Origin: Typha latifolia
Taxonomy: Eukaryota > Streptophyta > Magnoliopsida > Poales > Typhaceae
NCBI GenBank assembly: GCA_019914945.1
Contig: CM034113.1
Coordinates: forward strand, 372,001 to 436,000
Length of the DNA: 64,000 nucleotides
Reading direction: 5' to 3'
A program made the translations under genes and the position numbers. How positions within the stretch are numbered: the first letter of the stretch is position 1; each line of letters starts with the position of its first letter. Below are positions 1 to 13,253 of the stretch, one piece after another. The notes below the pieces were generated by a model, which worked only from the letters and a program-made list of their open reading frames with translations, made no database searches and was not told the origin of the DNA.

Positions 1-1780
1 TCCTCTTGCTTTACTTCTGATCTTCTGTCCCTCCTCCCTCTTCTCTACTGTGAGCCCCTCCTCTCTTCTTTCTCCTTCCTCTCCTTGCCATCCGCACAGC
101 CCGGTCGCCCTTCATCTCGTTGTTGCTAGTATTGTCACTGCTACCGTCTCTCTCCTCCGTTCTATGTCGATAGTGTCCATAGGGTGTCACTATCTCTCAG
201 GCTTCCTTCAGTGATGTAAATTGGCCCTAGTCCACCCTATTGTCAGTAGTTTCTTCAGATATTATCCTCCATTGCTTGTTGCTCCCCTTGCACTTCAAAA
301 ACACGATCCAGCATTCGATCCGTTGGCTAGTCCTCCACTGCCTTGAGCTGCCCAGCCCACCATATGTCGTCTATCCCGCGACAACACAGCCAATGTCGCT
401 ACCTCTCTTGTTATTATTGTCATTGATCAATTTGTTGGACTGTTTATTTTCTTTGTTTCGTTGTTTTGTTGATGCGGGTGAGATCGAAGTTCGAATATTT
501 TGTAGCCTGTGTCATGATTATCATTTTCATATTCATATTTGTTACTGTAAACTGTTGTGTTGTTTATATAAGTTTGCTAGCAGATTGTGGTGAGTTTGAA
601 GGAACTACATGGCGCTAACCCACTAACTCCTACGTTCTTCCTTATATAACCCTTGTTGGCCGAGATGGATGCTTATTTTGAGGATCGCTGTTCTTGCTTC
701 TCCGATCTATTTTAGCATGAATGTTTATATTATTATGTACTTGATACCAATATTTTATTATCGCTTTGTCTGTATTTTAGAAATTTGTTATATAATTATT
801 GTCCTTTATCACAATTTTTTTTTTCTTGGGTATCAACTTGTAAAATCTGCGTGTTTAATTCTTTATATAGCTCTCCAGTTTAGTTATATCCATGTGGCAA
901 ATATTAATTTTAATATAACAAAAATTAAAATATATATTTTTATTTTACGATGAAAATATCAGAAAAATAATTATCTTTGCTTCTATATTTTAGACATTTA
1001 AAATTTTCTAAAAAAAGGATAATATAAAGTTCAAACTAATTAAAAGTTTGACAGCTCTAATGGAATATCATCTTCACAATTAATTAATTTTGGATGGAAA
1101 ACATTAATGGTTGCACTTTTCTAATGGAATATTTTTTTCTAAAACGAGATAATATAAAGGATAAAATAATTAAAAGTTTGATGGCTTTAACGGAATATAT
1201 TACCTTCACTTTACTAGTTCACAGTTATTTTTTGAACGAAAAAAAAAATAAAGGCTAAATAACTTAAATAAAAGTTTAGAAATATACTTTAAATTTTAGC
1301 CTAACCGAAACATAAAAGGAAGTGGTTTCTTGCAAATAAACCTTCAATTAACACATAAAGCAGGGTGTGAAATGAAAAAAAAAACTCTCCACGAGCTTCT
1401 CGCTGTTCTAAGTCATGCATGTACTATTAAAAATAAAAAAGAATTCATGCAAGTAGTAATATCTTTCTCGACTCCACTTGGATGCATTTAATTGCAAGCT
1501 ACTCCAGATTGGAGAGGATCAAGATAAGAATAATGGAGGAATATATTCTTCAGTCTTTAGGTAAAGAATAATGGAGGAAATCAGAGGCAATTTAACAGAG
1601 GAAGAAGATGAGAACTCTTCTGGTTCTGTTTCACTGCTGCTGTAGGAGAAATACTTTCAGAAGAACATAAAATCTATGGTATAAATATATAATCTAAGAA
1701 TCTGATTTTTTTTTTGCAATGTGGTTAAGATGTAGGGGATTATTTGCAAAAGAAACTTAAAATCTATTGTTTGATTTGGT
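1..1780. other. Intergenic, no gene supported
   Basis: Bases 1-600 are pyrimidine-rich with only short open frames that resemble no protein I know. Bases 700-1480 are AT-rich and contain a diverged direct repeat (separate entry). The stretch around 1340-1380 contains a GGGTGT motif followed by A-rich sequence, like the right end of the small fold-back elements found elsewhere in the window, but no left end was seen. The last few hundred bases probably include the promoter of the BRO1-like gene. Confidence 0.5.
1018..1209. repeat. Diverged direct repeat, two ~61-bp copies
   Basis: Copy 1 is 1018-1078 and copy 2 is 1148-1209. Both start GATAATATAAAG and share AATTAAAAGTTTGA, a GGAATAT block and a terminal CTTCAC. 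They are separated by about 70 bp, which includes another TCTAATGGAATAT. This looks like an old tandem duplication. Confidence 0.6.
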
Positions 1781-1809
1781 GGAAGCGTACGAGTTTAGTG
1801 TCTTTGTTT

Positions 1810-1955
1810 ACTACCGACTGGCTGCTGTTCCTCCGCCATCGCCATGTGAGCTCTTCTCGGGAACCGCAAAGATCTCCATGGCGCGCGGGCGAGAGAGATC
1901 TCCTTCTTCTCCCTTCTCCGAACCTTCTCCATCCCTTCCCTTCTGTCCATTTCTC
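1810..1955 (+). other. Probable 5' non-coding exon of the BRO1-like gene
   Basis: A GC- and CT-rich block ends with TTCTC followed by the strong donor GTAAGTCTC at 1956. The next acceptor, TACTAG, ends near 2572, about 40 bases before the coding start. This gives a leader intron of about 620 bases. The exon's 5' end is not defined by sequence and is an estimate. Confidence 0.45.
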
Positions 1956-2610
1956 GTAAGTCTCTCTTACCCCTCTCCCTCTCTCTGTCTCTGTCTCTCC
2001 CCCCCTTCGTCTCTGTTGAGTTGATCCGCTTCTTGATTGAATTCGACAATCTGCAGCTGTAAAGATCGGATTTTGTCAATTGTTTCGTGGTGATTATGCC
2101 GATTTATCTGTTGGGTATTCTTGGATTTCGAATTTTGTTGCGTTGTTCTGGTCTCAGGGTTTCGTATGGTCGAACTTGGGACTAAAAACCCGATCTTTCT
2201 GCGGATTTCTTGCGTTTCCACCTCTTTCTCTCTAATTCTTTCTCTTTCTTCGGATATTGTTAAAATGCTGTTTTATTACTGTTGTTTAGTCCCCTTGGTT
2301 CGTTGGGCATGCAATACTTTACGATCTCAATCGATTAGTTTCTTTTAATATCATGCTACTATAGAATGTAGATGTGTATCCTGTTTTACTTATATTTTTT
2401 TTTCCTCTAATTATCTTGGAGTTTATAATTTTCTGCAGTTAAATTTCAAGCTCATCAATTTCAAGATTCATTTTATATCCACCTACTGCTCTCTCTCCCC
2501 CTCTCTATTGAGCTATTATATATTATTGTACTATCTGATATATTTGATTTCTTGCTTGTTTGATGATACTAGGATGTTTGGCAAGAGAATTTGCTGGATC
2601 ATTGGGAAGA

Positions 2611-5600
2611 ATGGGATGCACTTCATCCAACCCGAAGAGATACATTGCAGGAAGGAGGAGGAAGAAGCAGAGTATCATCCATGAGGTTGCAGTTTTTGTG
2701 CCGGCTCTCCGGGTTCCGGTGGCTGTGGATTTCATTCGTCCTCTCAGGGGACTGATATCTCGAGATGTAATAGACAAGCTCTGTGTGCTTCGCAATCGGG
2801 TCGTGTCATTGGCTGAGGAAAAATGTATATGTTGCTGTGTGTGATTATATCCTATTTTTTTTGCTAGAGTTTGCATTTATTCTTCAATTTGTTTGTTCAC
2901 TAGGCCTTGTAGCATTACCTACTGTTTTGGAGCTTCAGCAAGCCCTTGAAGAGTACTTGCCTGTTCTTCTTGGCTTGACCAAAAAAGGTTTGAATTTTCA
3001 CATAACAGGTTCTGTTTCACTGATTACTGATATGTAGTCTTCTGATTGAAATTGTTTGTACTTAGAGAACCATCTTGAGGCATTGGTAGAATTTAAATGG
3101 AAAAGCTTAGATGATGATAAAGTAAGAATCTAATCTTATCACTTTAGTGCTAGGTTATTCTTTATATAACTTTTTATTGATATTATCTGAAAATATTGAG
3201 CTTTAAATGCAGCAATCATGTTTTGCAAGCGTTTGGTATGAAGTTCTGTCAGTTGTTCACATGATGGCAATGCTTTTATTGTTGGAGGCCAACTTAATGC
3301 TTGTTCCAAAGGACTGTCAAGAGACCTGTGACAGGAAGGTATCAGAAGGTTAGTTTCACTCTTATTCTCCAAGTACTTGACTTTCTTTCTTCTTGTGATG
3401 ATGGATTTTCTAGTATGATAAGAAATACTTGATAAGTAATTTAAAATATACTGGCAAGCTAACTAAGATTGAGTTAATTCAAGTTGAAATCCTTGCTCAA
3501 TGCATGATTCTTCTTACCTGTGTAGCTTAAATTCACTTGCATTATCTCTGTGCCATGCAAAATAGAGGAAGAATTTTCTTAGGATTGATGGCTAAATAGG
3601 TGATTATTCATTAAGATGAGTGTACTAATACTTTCAACTTTTCAAGTTCACACAATTTATACATTCTTATTTCGTTACTATTTCTGGGATAGAGTACCTA
3701 CTGATTAGAACTTTAGAGAACACAGGACATTTATGTTATAATTATTTCTAGGCTTTTTAGGATTCCTTTTGAAATATGTTCTACTAACTTCCGTAACATT
3801 TTTTTCCTAGTGACAACCTGAAAATTATTTCTTTTGCACTCAATTTATGCAATAAGCCAATACGTTCCTCCATTTTGCTTTAAATACGCAAATTTTCACC
3901 TATATCCTTATAATAGTCTGAATATTATACCTACTGATCATCTTGTTTCTGTCAGCAGATTCCAAGAAGGATGTCATTGATTTGTTGCTAAAGGCAGCAG
4001 GATGCTTAGATTATTGTGTTAATCATATAATCATCCATGTACCTCTGCAGATTAGGTATGTCGACAACCTTACAGAATAATTATTTTGATGATTGATTTA
4101 TCAAGCCAATTGTATGGGTATTTTGCTTCTGAATTATTATATTAATCCTACTTTTAGATGTGAATATTAGTGCTCTAATTAACTTTCTAATTTCTAGGAA
4201 GAATTTTCCAAGAAACTTGCAAGAGGACATGCTGGAGGCCATTTCCATTCAAGCATTGGGTCAGGTGGTTGTTGAAAAATGCTTGAATACTAATTAATCT
4301 TTCAAGCTAATGGAGTATATGGTTGTTGAGAAATGCAACATCCTGGTATTAGAATACTTTATCTATTTAAGTATTTATCTGGAAGAGATTGGATGAAAAT
4401 TAGGTTAGTCATTTCTGAGTGGAAGCAGTTCTCTCCATTTTCTCTCTTTCTATCGCCCTCTATTAATTCCTGCTCTCTGATTTTCAAAAATCTGTACTGT
4501 CAGACATAGATATATCAATATGTGAAAGACTTTGGGCCATTGACTTTCTTGATTTGTCTTTCTAGTATGTAATGATCTATTTATTAACACCTACTTGAAC
4601 CCTAAATATCCAATTTCAGAAAGTACTCGGCTAGATAGTAAACTATCAGAGACCGAGCATGAAACATGAAAATTTGGTATTACGCTAAGAAGAAACTTGC
4701 CATACTTGTTCTAAGAGACCAAGTATGAAACCTGGAAATTGTATGGATACAAACCTTATTATTTGTGGTTTGATAGTTCTTTAGGATGGAGATATATGGG
4801 GATGCAGATCAATATGTCATAGTGATACAGATTTGGCTTTACGAGTTGTATTTCATCTGTCCACCTTTGTCTTGAAAACTAGACATGTTCACCTAATTAT
4901 TATTGTTTGTCTTGATTGGAGAGACCATTTCCATGGTACAATATTCTCTTAGTTAAAACTCAAGGGTACCAGACTTGATGGTCTAATGGAAAAGGAAAAC
5001 TATGAATAGTCTGAACAGACTCATTTTTTGCTACATTACTAGTTGTATCTGGTAGCGCGCTAAAGTCTAAGAATGCAACTTGCTTGGTACATTTTCTTGT
5101 TCTATGGAGAATCCTCATTTTTGACTTTTATATGGCATCCTTCAGGTTGCCGCATAACAATAGAAAGTGATCTCTTTTCCTGTCTGTAATAATAGTAATA
5201 ATAGCTTCACTTTCGGCTTAATAATAGCTGGTGGAATGAACTGATGGACTTCTTAAATGAGTTGCTCAATAATAAGCCCAATGCGCAAAATTTATGAGGC
5301 GCTTCATCTCGTTTCTATATATATTAGTTATCGTGTTCTTCAGTTGTCACTTATCTGAATAAGATTCTATTTAAACTATCACATTCTACGTTGCAATGAT
5401 TAGAACAACTTCTCTTAACTTACATAAGTTTCCTTAGCATCCGTATCACATGTGAACTGTTCTCTCAATTGGAAACTTCACAGGGCATAGAAATGCAACT
5501 TGCTTTGGCTCTTGAATGTGAAAAGGCCACTTTGTCTGTAAAGAGGAGGTTGGCATGTGAGGAGGTCAGCTATTTCTCTCAGGTTAGTTACCTAGATGCA

Positions 5601-7077
5601 AAGTACAGTGCTATGCATGCCACTATTCTGAATTTTCGAACTTCTTCACTAGTAATGAAGTATTAGCTAATGAAAACTAAGGACATTTATGCTGTTTGAA
5701 AATATAGTGGCCTTGTTGTAGCTTAAAACAAAGCCTTGATTTGATTTATCTTGTTAGTGATCATAAATTACTGTCTAGTGAAATTTTTTAAAATAGGCAT
5801 GTGGAGAGCAAACTTGAACGTATAAATTGTGAGTCATCAGCAAACCTTGGTGATTTTGTGGTTACATGATTTTGTGGTTATTGCTTATTTACTATATCCA
5901 TTCTCTTGATCAGGCTCACTACTGCTTGTCAGGATGTGATACTAATGATTCTTATGGAAAGAAGCTCCTCTTGTTCATAAAATGGAAATACCTAGAGGCT
6001 AAGGTGCAGCAATTTCTACCGCATCCTGGACCACTTTTCTATTCTTCTATTATACTCAGACTGATCTAACCATCACATTATGTCATCAGGCTGCAGCATT
6101 TTACTATCATGGTCTTGTTCTTGACAAGGGTAGTGAACCAATCAACCACGTTAGTGCAGTTTGCTGCTTTTGTGCAGCTGATGAGCTCCTCATCGATAGT
6201 AAGAGAGCTTGCTTAAGTTTTTGCTTAGCAGTTCCTGTTACCAGGTTAGAGTTGTGAATAGTAGTAGTGTTATTATGTGAAGTTATTAACTTTACAATGT
6301 CATCCTTTTTGTTTTCTGATAGATCTCCCTGACAGGGTCCCTCCTTCATGGGGTGTCATGAAGAATTTGCAAAAGAAAGTTCCTGAAATGGCATGCAAGA
6401 AGTCACAGATGTATGGGTATCTTTTTGAACAAGATAGGTACCTCTTTAATCTCAAGTTCCATTCTCTGTGTTTTTATGCCTTGGGTGATGCAGATACTAT
6501 TGTTCTTCAGGACTATGCTAGAAATTGTCTTTCGATTCAACTTTTTCTTCAAATTGGAACTTCGTATTGTCTTAACAAGTGGCTCATATTGCAATAATGT
6601 AACTTCTTGGCGTTAGGGCAACAGAAATCTAGGCTGCCCTTTAATAGGGTTTCTTGCTAGATATGCCGCTAACCAAATTGGAAGAGCCAAAAAGATCATT
6701 CCGATACGTTGTTTAATGTGTCATGCTGGAGTTTTATTTTAGTTTCTTTTTCTTGTCACCTAGTAGTAACTACAATAATATACCAAAAGTTTCCATATGA
6801 TTTGTTCTGTTTCTTTGCCACTGCAAATGTGCACTCACTTGGACAACCAAACAAGTTTGAACAATTCTTGCTGATGAACAAAACCATTCAATTACCTACT
6901 TGGTGTAGGTCTCTCCAGTCCTTGCCTGATCTCCCAGAGTTTCCTCTCTCACTGAGCCCAGAAATTTTCGAGTTGCCACCTATCGATGCATCATGGGATA
7001 GTGAGGATTGCCAGCCTCAGATCCAAAGCCTCAAGGAGCATCTCAAAGATGAAGAAGATGAGATAGGGATCCAATAA
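2611..7077 (+). CDS. BRO1-like domain protein (At1g17940 type)
   Basis: Eleven coding exons close in frame: 2611-2824, 2904-2987, 3066-3121, 3213-3348, 3959-4055, 4198-4264, 5484-5582, 5914-6003, 6090-6244, 6336-6437 and 6909-7077, giving 422 residues. The predicted start reads Met-Gly-Cys-Thr-Ser-Ser, a good N-myristoylation and palmitoylation signal, so membrane anchoring is likely. Segments such as LEEYLPVLLGLTKK, VWYEVLSVVHMMAML, LKAAGCLDYCV, EKATLSVKRRLACE and KWKYLEAKAAAFYYHGL match the BRO1 fold of the plant endosomal-targeting BRO1-like family. BRO1 proteins elsewhere bind ESCRT-III; for this plant clade that role is inferred. The C-terminus is proline-rich, then acidic (LPDLPEF to DEEDEIGIQ). 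The least certain junction is exon 1/2, where a T|GC codon is assumed. The intron 4265-5483 is the longest. The next gene starts 1.4 kb downstream on the same strand. Confidence 0.85.
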
Positions 7078-8040
7078 AGCTTTGCTCCGCAAACCTCATG
7101 TTTACTGCAGTCATGACATACTCCTACATAAGCCGAAGTATTATTAATGGAAAAGGTTTGCCGAATCGAGGATTTGAACATATTCATGCTCTGATGAAAT
7201 CATTTGATGTATTACTAGAGGGATGAAATCGGATTATCTTAATGTTTGTATAACGAAAACATAATTAGTAGCTTGTTTCTATGGGGGGATTTGTTTAAAG
7301 TGCAAAACTAAATGCTATAAACTCATACCTGTGAATGAGGTATTCATTGAAGCTTGTGGGATGTCTTAAAAAGTTTTATAAGCATTTGTTTTTCTATAGC
7401 TTTACTATAATTAGCATTCACTTATCCAATGAAAAGTTCTTCATGAACTTTTTGATTCTAGCTCATTAAATCTGTTGGAAATGCTTAGTTTTAGCTCCTT
7501 AATTCAATTCAAACTCGTCCATTAAAACTAAACAAGTGAACTCAAATATCATATACATGGGATTAAGCTGGATTTTAAGAACCTAGAATCACAGAATCAC
7601 TAAACTGTAGGGTGTTATATGAAAAATTCTCACAAATTAATTTTGGATTTGGGTAGCCACAGAAATGTGTAGTTGTTTCAGTCTTTTAGATAACGTTCAT
7701 GGGCCCACTCGAGGCCCAGATTCCATTCTCGCAACCGTTTTTTTTTTTTTTTTCTTTAGGAAAACTTATATTTTAACACTTTAATTTCCCATTATTTTCG
7801 ATTCCAACCCTGCCCTTTTCATCATATTTCTGAACTATTCTAGGATAGAATATTCTCACGGGTTAAATATATGGTTTGTTTAAATAATAATAATAATAAT
7901 AATAAATACAGGGGTTTAATTGAGATTCTGTTGAACAAGAAGGTATCGAACCAAGAATAACAAAAAGGGAGGGTGGAAAATAAAAGTTCATCTTTTATTC
8001 TTCGATCACTTCTGTCTCCTTTCTCGTCTATCGCGGACAG
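7078..8040. other. 3' region and intergenic spacer
   Basis: Holds the 3' untranslated region of the BRO1-like gene and the upstream region of the next gene. A lone inverted-repeat end reading AGGGTGTTATATGAAAAATT lies at 7609-7628. It matches the right end of the Mutator-type MITE family seen at 57494-57918, but no left end was found. There is a T tract near 7739-7754 and an (AAT)n microsatellite at about 7883-7906. Confidence 0.5.
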
Positions 8041-8453
8041 GAAGGAGAGGGGGAGAGTTCTCCGGCCGAGGTAAGTGGCCGATTCCTACGAAACCCTAAC
8101 CCTAACCCTATTCGACAATCTCCCATCAAATCTACTAGGGATTCCGATTCCTTCAGTACAATTGGTTCGAGTGTTAGATCCCCGAAACCTTCGTTGCCGT
8201 CAGCTCAGCTGTCCTATTTCGCCGCGTTCGGGGAGGTTCTTGGAGGCGAGAATAGAGCAAGGTACGAACTAGGTTTTCGGATGTTTGATTCAGTTCTAAA
8301 TCCCCCCTAGGGTGTGGGGAAGAGATTTCTGTGAAATTCTTTTCCTTAGTTTTATCCTGGATTAGACATTGTGCTCTTTTGATTTCACATTACGTTTAGT
8401 TGCGATTTGTGATATGCTGTATTGATTTCTTGCTAGTTCCACTTGAGATTGGA
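8041..8453 (+). promoter_or_regulatory. 5' leader with telomere-like (telo-box) repeat
   Basis: The block 8091-8110 carries AAACCCTAA followed by further CCTAA units, the plant telo-box common in leaders of growth-related and translation genes. A possible leader donor (GAG|GTAAGT) sits at 8071 and another (AAG|GTACGA) near 8262. A candidate acceptor (TTGCTAG) lies just before the coding start. Whether the telo-box is in exon or intron depends on which donor is used. Confidence 0.5.
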
Positions 8454-11400
8454 ATGGCGGATTGTGTTGCTGTGCCAGTGTTTTCTCAGTATCAAGTGCA
8501 AAAGATACAGTTCAAGAATAACATTGTCATGCCCAGGAATGTATATTTTAGGATGTTGAAAAGGTGAACTTATTGTCCCAATGGGGTTTCCATGGGGAAA
8601 GTCTAATCAGGAGACTCGAAATCATGTTGCAAAATTCTCTCTTTTGTACAGGAACTACATTTCATGGGATGATCATCTGTTTACCAGCATTCGTGTTCCC
8701 TTAACTTTAAATGGAAGGCGATATCTAAGAGAGAACTCCTTGAAGTGTCGTTGCCTACGATCTTTTATAAATTCCGAGAGTGCTGATCCATCAGATTTGG
8801 TGTTTGTTGTTGATCAAGCACTTCTGGCTATCAGCATAATGTTCACATACCTTGCTGGAGTTATACCTCAAAGAAGGACCTTTCCGGGTGTTGCAAATGA
8901 CAATGCTAGTCAACAGAATGGTGCTGCTAACTCGATCAGTTATGGTAGGTAAGAGTAGGCTGCTAAGGTTTTTGTAAGTGCCAAGAGCATTACATCTTTT
9001 GTTCTTACTCTTCTAGAATCTTATACATCTTGCTCTGAAGGTGTTTGTCTTCTACTGATGGATTTCGTATAACATGTTCTTGGTAGGCCTATTGATTTTG
9101 ATGCAAATTATCCTTGGGATGAGGTGAAAATAAAAATTTTGGAAGCTTTGAAAGCAAATGAATGTATGGGTGATTTAGATGATATAGCAGTTGGATTTGA
9201 GAATTCCAGAAAAACTCGCCCTTTGAATATGTTTGCTGTTAATGAAGGCCCCAGGTTGCGATTGCTATGGGTTACTTTCAACCAACTGCAGAAAGAGGCA
9301 AGTGGCATTTCTAATTTTCTACTTCATTTCTGTCCTCTGATTATGTGGTGATTACGCTGGCCTTTTTCAGGTTCATTGCTAATAACAAAGACAAATATTT
9401 TAAGCTAATTCATTATTTTAGCATGGTAACTGTTGTAACCAAATGTCTATATCCAACAAGTTGTTCTGTTGACTTCTATCCAAGCACAAAAGTTAACTAC
9501 CTTGTAATGGCAGACCTACATAGAGTATGACTTTGACTGAAGAATATGTCGTATTTCTTGCTCACAGCAACAAAAGATAATCACTTCGTCAGCTTAGAAC
9601 TCAACCATTATTAGTGTAGTGACTGCAACAAAAAAAAATGTTCCAAGTCTCAAAAGGGAAAACACCTCAAACTGCAGAAAAAGGATAATCAAGAGTTCTG
9701 TTATCTTATAAAAGATACAGTGCCTTAATTTTTAACTTTTACCCTTTTTCCATTGAAACAATTGCTTTCAAGTCTTATATCTATTGTATTGTGCCCCTAC
9801 ACTGAAGATGCTACAGCCTAGTGCAGGTCAGTAATGTCTCAGAAGCCTGTATATTTGCTGGTACGGATAGCTGGATGGTGGTCGCAACAGACATCATAAA
9901 ATCTTCAATCCAGGAAATATCCTTAAAATGGCTGGAAGAGGAGCTAATGCTGAGAATTGGAGACCCAAATTCAGTATGGTGGATCTCTAGAATTTTCATT
10001 GTTGTCTTCTTAGTTTCTTCGTCTTGTATTAACTTGTGCATTTCTGTTTCAGATGGTTATTACTAGAATTTGTCAGAAGTTAAAGGGAGATGATAGGATC
10101 TTACAGAATTTTAATAGATCAGGAAAGGTTGAACTATATTCAGATTTACTGTTCTTCCTAAGATTTGGTTCTCTCAGGTATGTAATAAAATTCTCACAGT
10201 TATTACCGCCTTGTCAATCTTTTAAATTAATTCTAGTTTTCACAACCTTTATTTGGATTTGCTTATAGCTTTAGCTACAACATGATGATATAGTTGTTTA
10301 TATTCTTCAGAAACTTGCCAAACTTTGTCTCTTGAGAAACTTTCAGTAGACAGGTTAAGGTACTACGCTTTTAAGCAAAACTTTGAGATAAGATCTACAA
10401 AAGATAAGCAGGTTAAGTTGGTGTATGTAGGCAAATGTTTGGTTAAGGCTGAAGTATAAAAAATCAACTTGCTAAGCTATACTATCTTCTCCAGAAAACT
10501 TTCTTTCTTTACCCTATCAGGCTGAAATTGCTAGATGGTATCATACATCTAAGCTGGATCCTTGGGAGGCTAAGAAGACATTTATAAGATTTGGTAATGG
10601 CTCATGAAGCCAAGCCTCAATTGCATTAAAGTTGCTTTACTAGAAATGTTTGAAGATGATGATTCACCTTCTGATGCCTAGTTGCACATATTAAAGGAGC
10701 GATTCTCTCCACCTGCCATTTTAATTTGTTTTTTCATACCATTTTTTCATGTCAGAGCAGATTGTAAATGCTTATATTTTAGTTACATATCTTTTACTCT
10801 TATTTTTATTTTGAAAAGGTTTTTCTCATCTCAAAATTACCCTGTTTATCTACTTGTTGATTTGTTTTGCACCATGCCACTTATTTTCCTTTAATCTGGT
10901 GGCAGATCTGGTTGCTGCTATGACACCAAGTTAATGACTAAAAGTGGAACTGAAATACTAGAAGATCTGGTAATTTGGTTAGCAGATGGAATAGCAAGCA
11001 TTTATCTAGAGCTTATTTCTGTTGACAGTGAATCATCTAGCGAGATAACTAGCTTGGGCTTAAGCCTATGTTCTCTCTCCACCAGAGCACTTCAAAGACT
11101 CCGTAATGAGGTAATGTAATGAAAAGATTTAGGTCATCTGTTTCTAAGCAATTTTCATCATCTCTATGCTTCTCTAACCTTTCTTTAGGAATGCTCTTTG
11201 GACATATTTTATTGTTGCCACTCTTGTGGATGCTGGCGTGTATATCCTGGTCAAACTTTGTTCTTTTTCTCTGGATACCATCTTATTTTGATGCTCATAT
11301 CTGCTCTTCGATCTTGTTTTTCAGCTTGCACTGAACCGGTGGCTGCAGCAAAACTTTGAGTCAGTTATATCAATGTATGAGGACAGGTTTGAGTTATATG

Positions 11401-12180
11401 TCCTCTGCAGGCAACAACGAGAGTTCCCAGATGATAATCAAGAGGAAGTTATTTGGTGGAAGAGATTAGCTTTTAGAAAACCTGCAGCACGATCCTTGGT
11501 GAATTGTGTTCATATCAGCCCATTTTCCTTGCCTGTTAAGCGGACAAAGGAGCTGAGAGCCTTGACTGGATGGTATAGTCATCCTCTGCATAGTTCTTAT
11601 GAGATATAAACAATTTGGCTTTTAATTTTTCAAATTAAGAATACAGCTTCATAAAGTACTCCTGGAGATTAACTTAAGACTTCTTTTGTCGCTATATCAT
11701 TCATCTGTAAGTTTTGAAAAAGAATAAATAAAACCTTTGTAGATAACAGTATGCCACTCTTAGCAGCCCAACAATTTTCTTTTTCAAACTTTGTTGATGT
11801 CACAAGTCAACTGATCAATTGGCCACCACATTGTTTATGAACACATTAGCTATATTGTGCTTGACACCATCTTTCCTCAGATGTGATGCAGAATTTTCAG
11901 TATATGTGAATTAATTTACTAATTTAGATAACAGAGAACCAGTCTTTACATTTAAGATATTATGATAGATGTCAGACAAACATAAATTATTATGTTCTGA
12001 TGTGCTTTCAGGAGGTATTACTTCAGCTTGTTTCTGGAGCTATCTGATATCACAATGCCGTTTGTGAGAGCCACTTGCACAAAGATCAGCAATGCGGTGT
12101 CTTTCTTTCTGGTCTACATGATTGGGAGGTCCGTAGGACTTATTTTTAACGGGATAAGACAGTCCCTTGGCTGGAGGTAA
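8454..12180 (+). CDS. Conserved plant protein, function unknown
   Basis: Eight exons close in frame: 8454-8563, 8652-8948, 9087-9297, 9827-9973, 10053-10177, 10906-11110, 11325-11572 and 12012-12180, giving 503 residues. I do not recognise a named family. The N-terminus (MADCVAVPVFSQYQVQ) is poor in acidic residues and could be an organelle transit peptide. A hydrophobic stretch (VDQALLAISIMFTYLAGVI, about residues 70-90) and another at the C-terminus (VSFFLVYMIGRSVGLIF) suggest membrane association. The middle is mostly soluble, with Trp-rich segments such as WLEEELMLRIGDPN and EEVIWWKRLAFRKPAARSLV. The ATG at 8454 was chosen because its exon joins exactly (AG|G = Arg) to the exon beginning NYISWDDH; an in-frame ATG at 8581 lies in the predicted intron. 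The intron after exon 3 starts with GC. The stop codon TAA overlaps a good donor (GAG|GTAAGA), so a longer isoform is possible. Confidence 0.75.
9298..9826 (+). other. GC-AG intron
   Basis: The exon before ends AAAGAG and the intron starts GCAAGT; the acceptor is GTGCAG at 9826. The join is phase 0 and continues LQKE to VSNVSEACIFAG. Apart from the C at +2, the donor AG|GCAAGT fits the U1 consensus perfectly, as is typical of genuine GC-AG introns. No usable GT donor was seen nearby that keeps the frame. Confidence 0.75.
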
Positions 12181-13011
12181 GAAGTGATTTGTTTTCCACA
12201 ATATTTTTTTTCTTTTCTTTTTCTACATCATTCCAAATTGTACTGGAATTTGATTCTTCGAGCTCACAAAGGGCTTCTGTTAATAGTTATTTCTTTTGTC
12301 CTCGAGCCCTGAAATGACACTAGACGAAAATTTTGATGAACATGTTTCACTGAATCACTGTAACCACTGTCCTTTTTAGTCACCTGATGAATGAAGGTTG
12401 GCTATTTTTCTTCTAAATTCAAGTAAGCAAATAGTCTTTCCCTTCTCAATTATTGACCTATATCTACTCATATAGTGCTGGCATGATCTGATTCTTTTGA
12501 ATACCATTTGAAACGAAGATTGCATTAGAACTTCCAATTAATTTGTACGACTCCATGGAGAGACTCTGCTGGTTTTGATTTGATGTACTTGGTCTGATTA
12601 GTGCCATCAGTAACTTGGATAAGTTATATAGGGTACTTTTTAGGTGGATGGTATATTAGGGTGTTAAATTGGAATATATTTTCCAAATTTGCATACTGAC
12701 GCTGCTCTTGAAATCTAATATCATGACAGTTTTATTCTCGACCATTTGAATCAGCTAAATCAGATGCTTAGCTTGAGCTGTTTTGATGTTAATTTGAGAT
12801 AAGTATGAATTGGAGATTATTCTAGGTAAGAGATAATATCAATTGTAGCAATTTGTAAATGGTTATCAAAATCTTCATATAGATTAATGGGTCATTATTG
12901 CATATAGTTGACCACATGTGAGTAGAGTGTAGAGAGAACCACTTCCTTCGCTGATCTTTCACATAGGATGTTTCTTAGGCAAGCATAAATATCAAACTTG
13001 CCTTACACATT

Positions 13012-13115
13012 ATACTTTTGGGGTTTTTTATGTATACTTTTCTGAAGTTAATACCTTTACTATCATACTTTTGGAATTTTTTTGTATATATATTTTAAAG
13101 TTAATATTTGCATGT
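13012..13115. repeat. Tandem duplication, ~52-bp unit
   Basis: Two adjacent copies begin TACTTTTGG (13012 and about 13066). Both continue with a T-rich run, a TGTATA segment, AAGTTAATA and a pyrimidine-rich end. The copies are diverged. Confidence 0.5.
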
Positions 13116-13253
13116 CCATCCCTCCAAAACTTCAATTTATCATGGAAACCCTTTAAAACTCTCTTATATTTTAAATAGATATCCTTCAAACGTAACTAAC
13201 CATTAAAAATTTCGTCAAGTTAACTGTAGAAAGAGCAAAAGCACACATTTTTT

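Noticed and set aside
6277..6616. Alternative frames over BRO1-like exons 10 and the following intron
   Set aside because: They run through the donor at 6438 into intron sequence; the spliced model continues to the conserved C-terminus at 6909.
8581..8952. ATG at 8581 as start of the unknown-function gene
   Set aside because: It lies in a predicted intron; the ATG at 8454 gives an exon joining precisely at the acceptor 8651.
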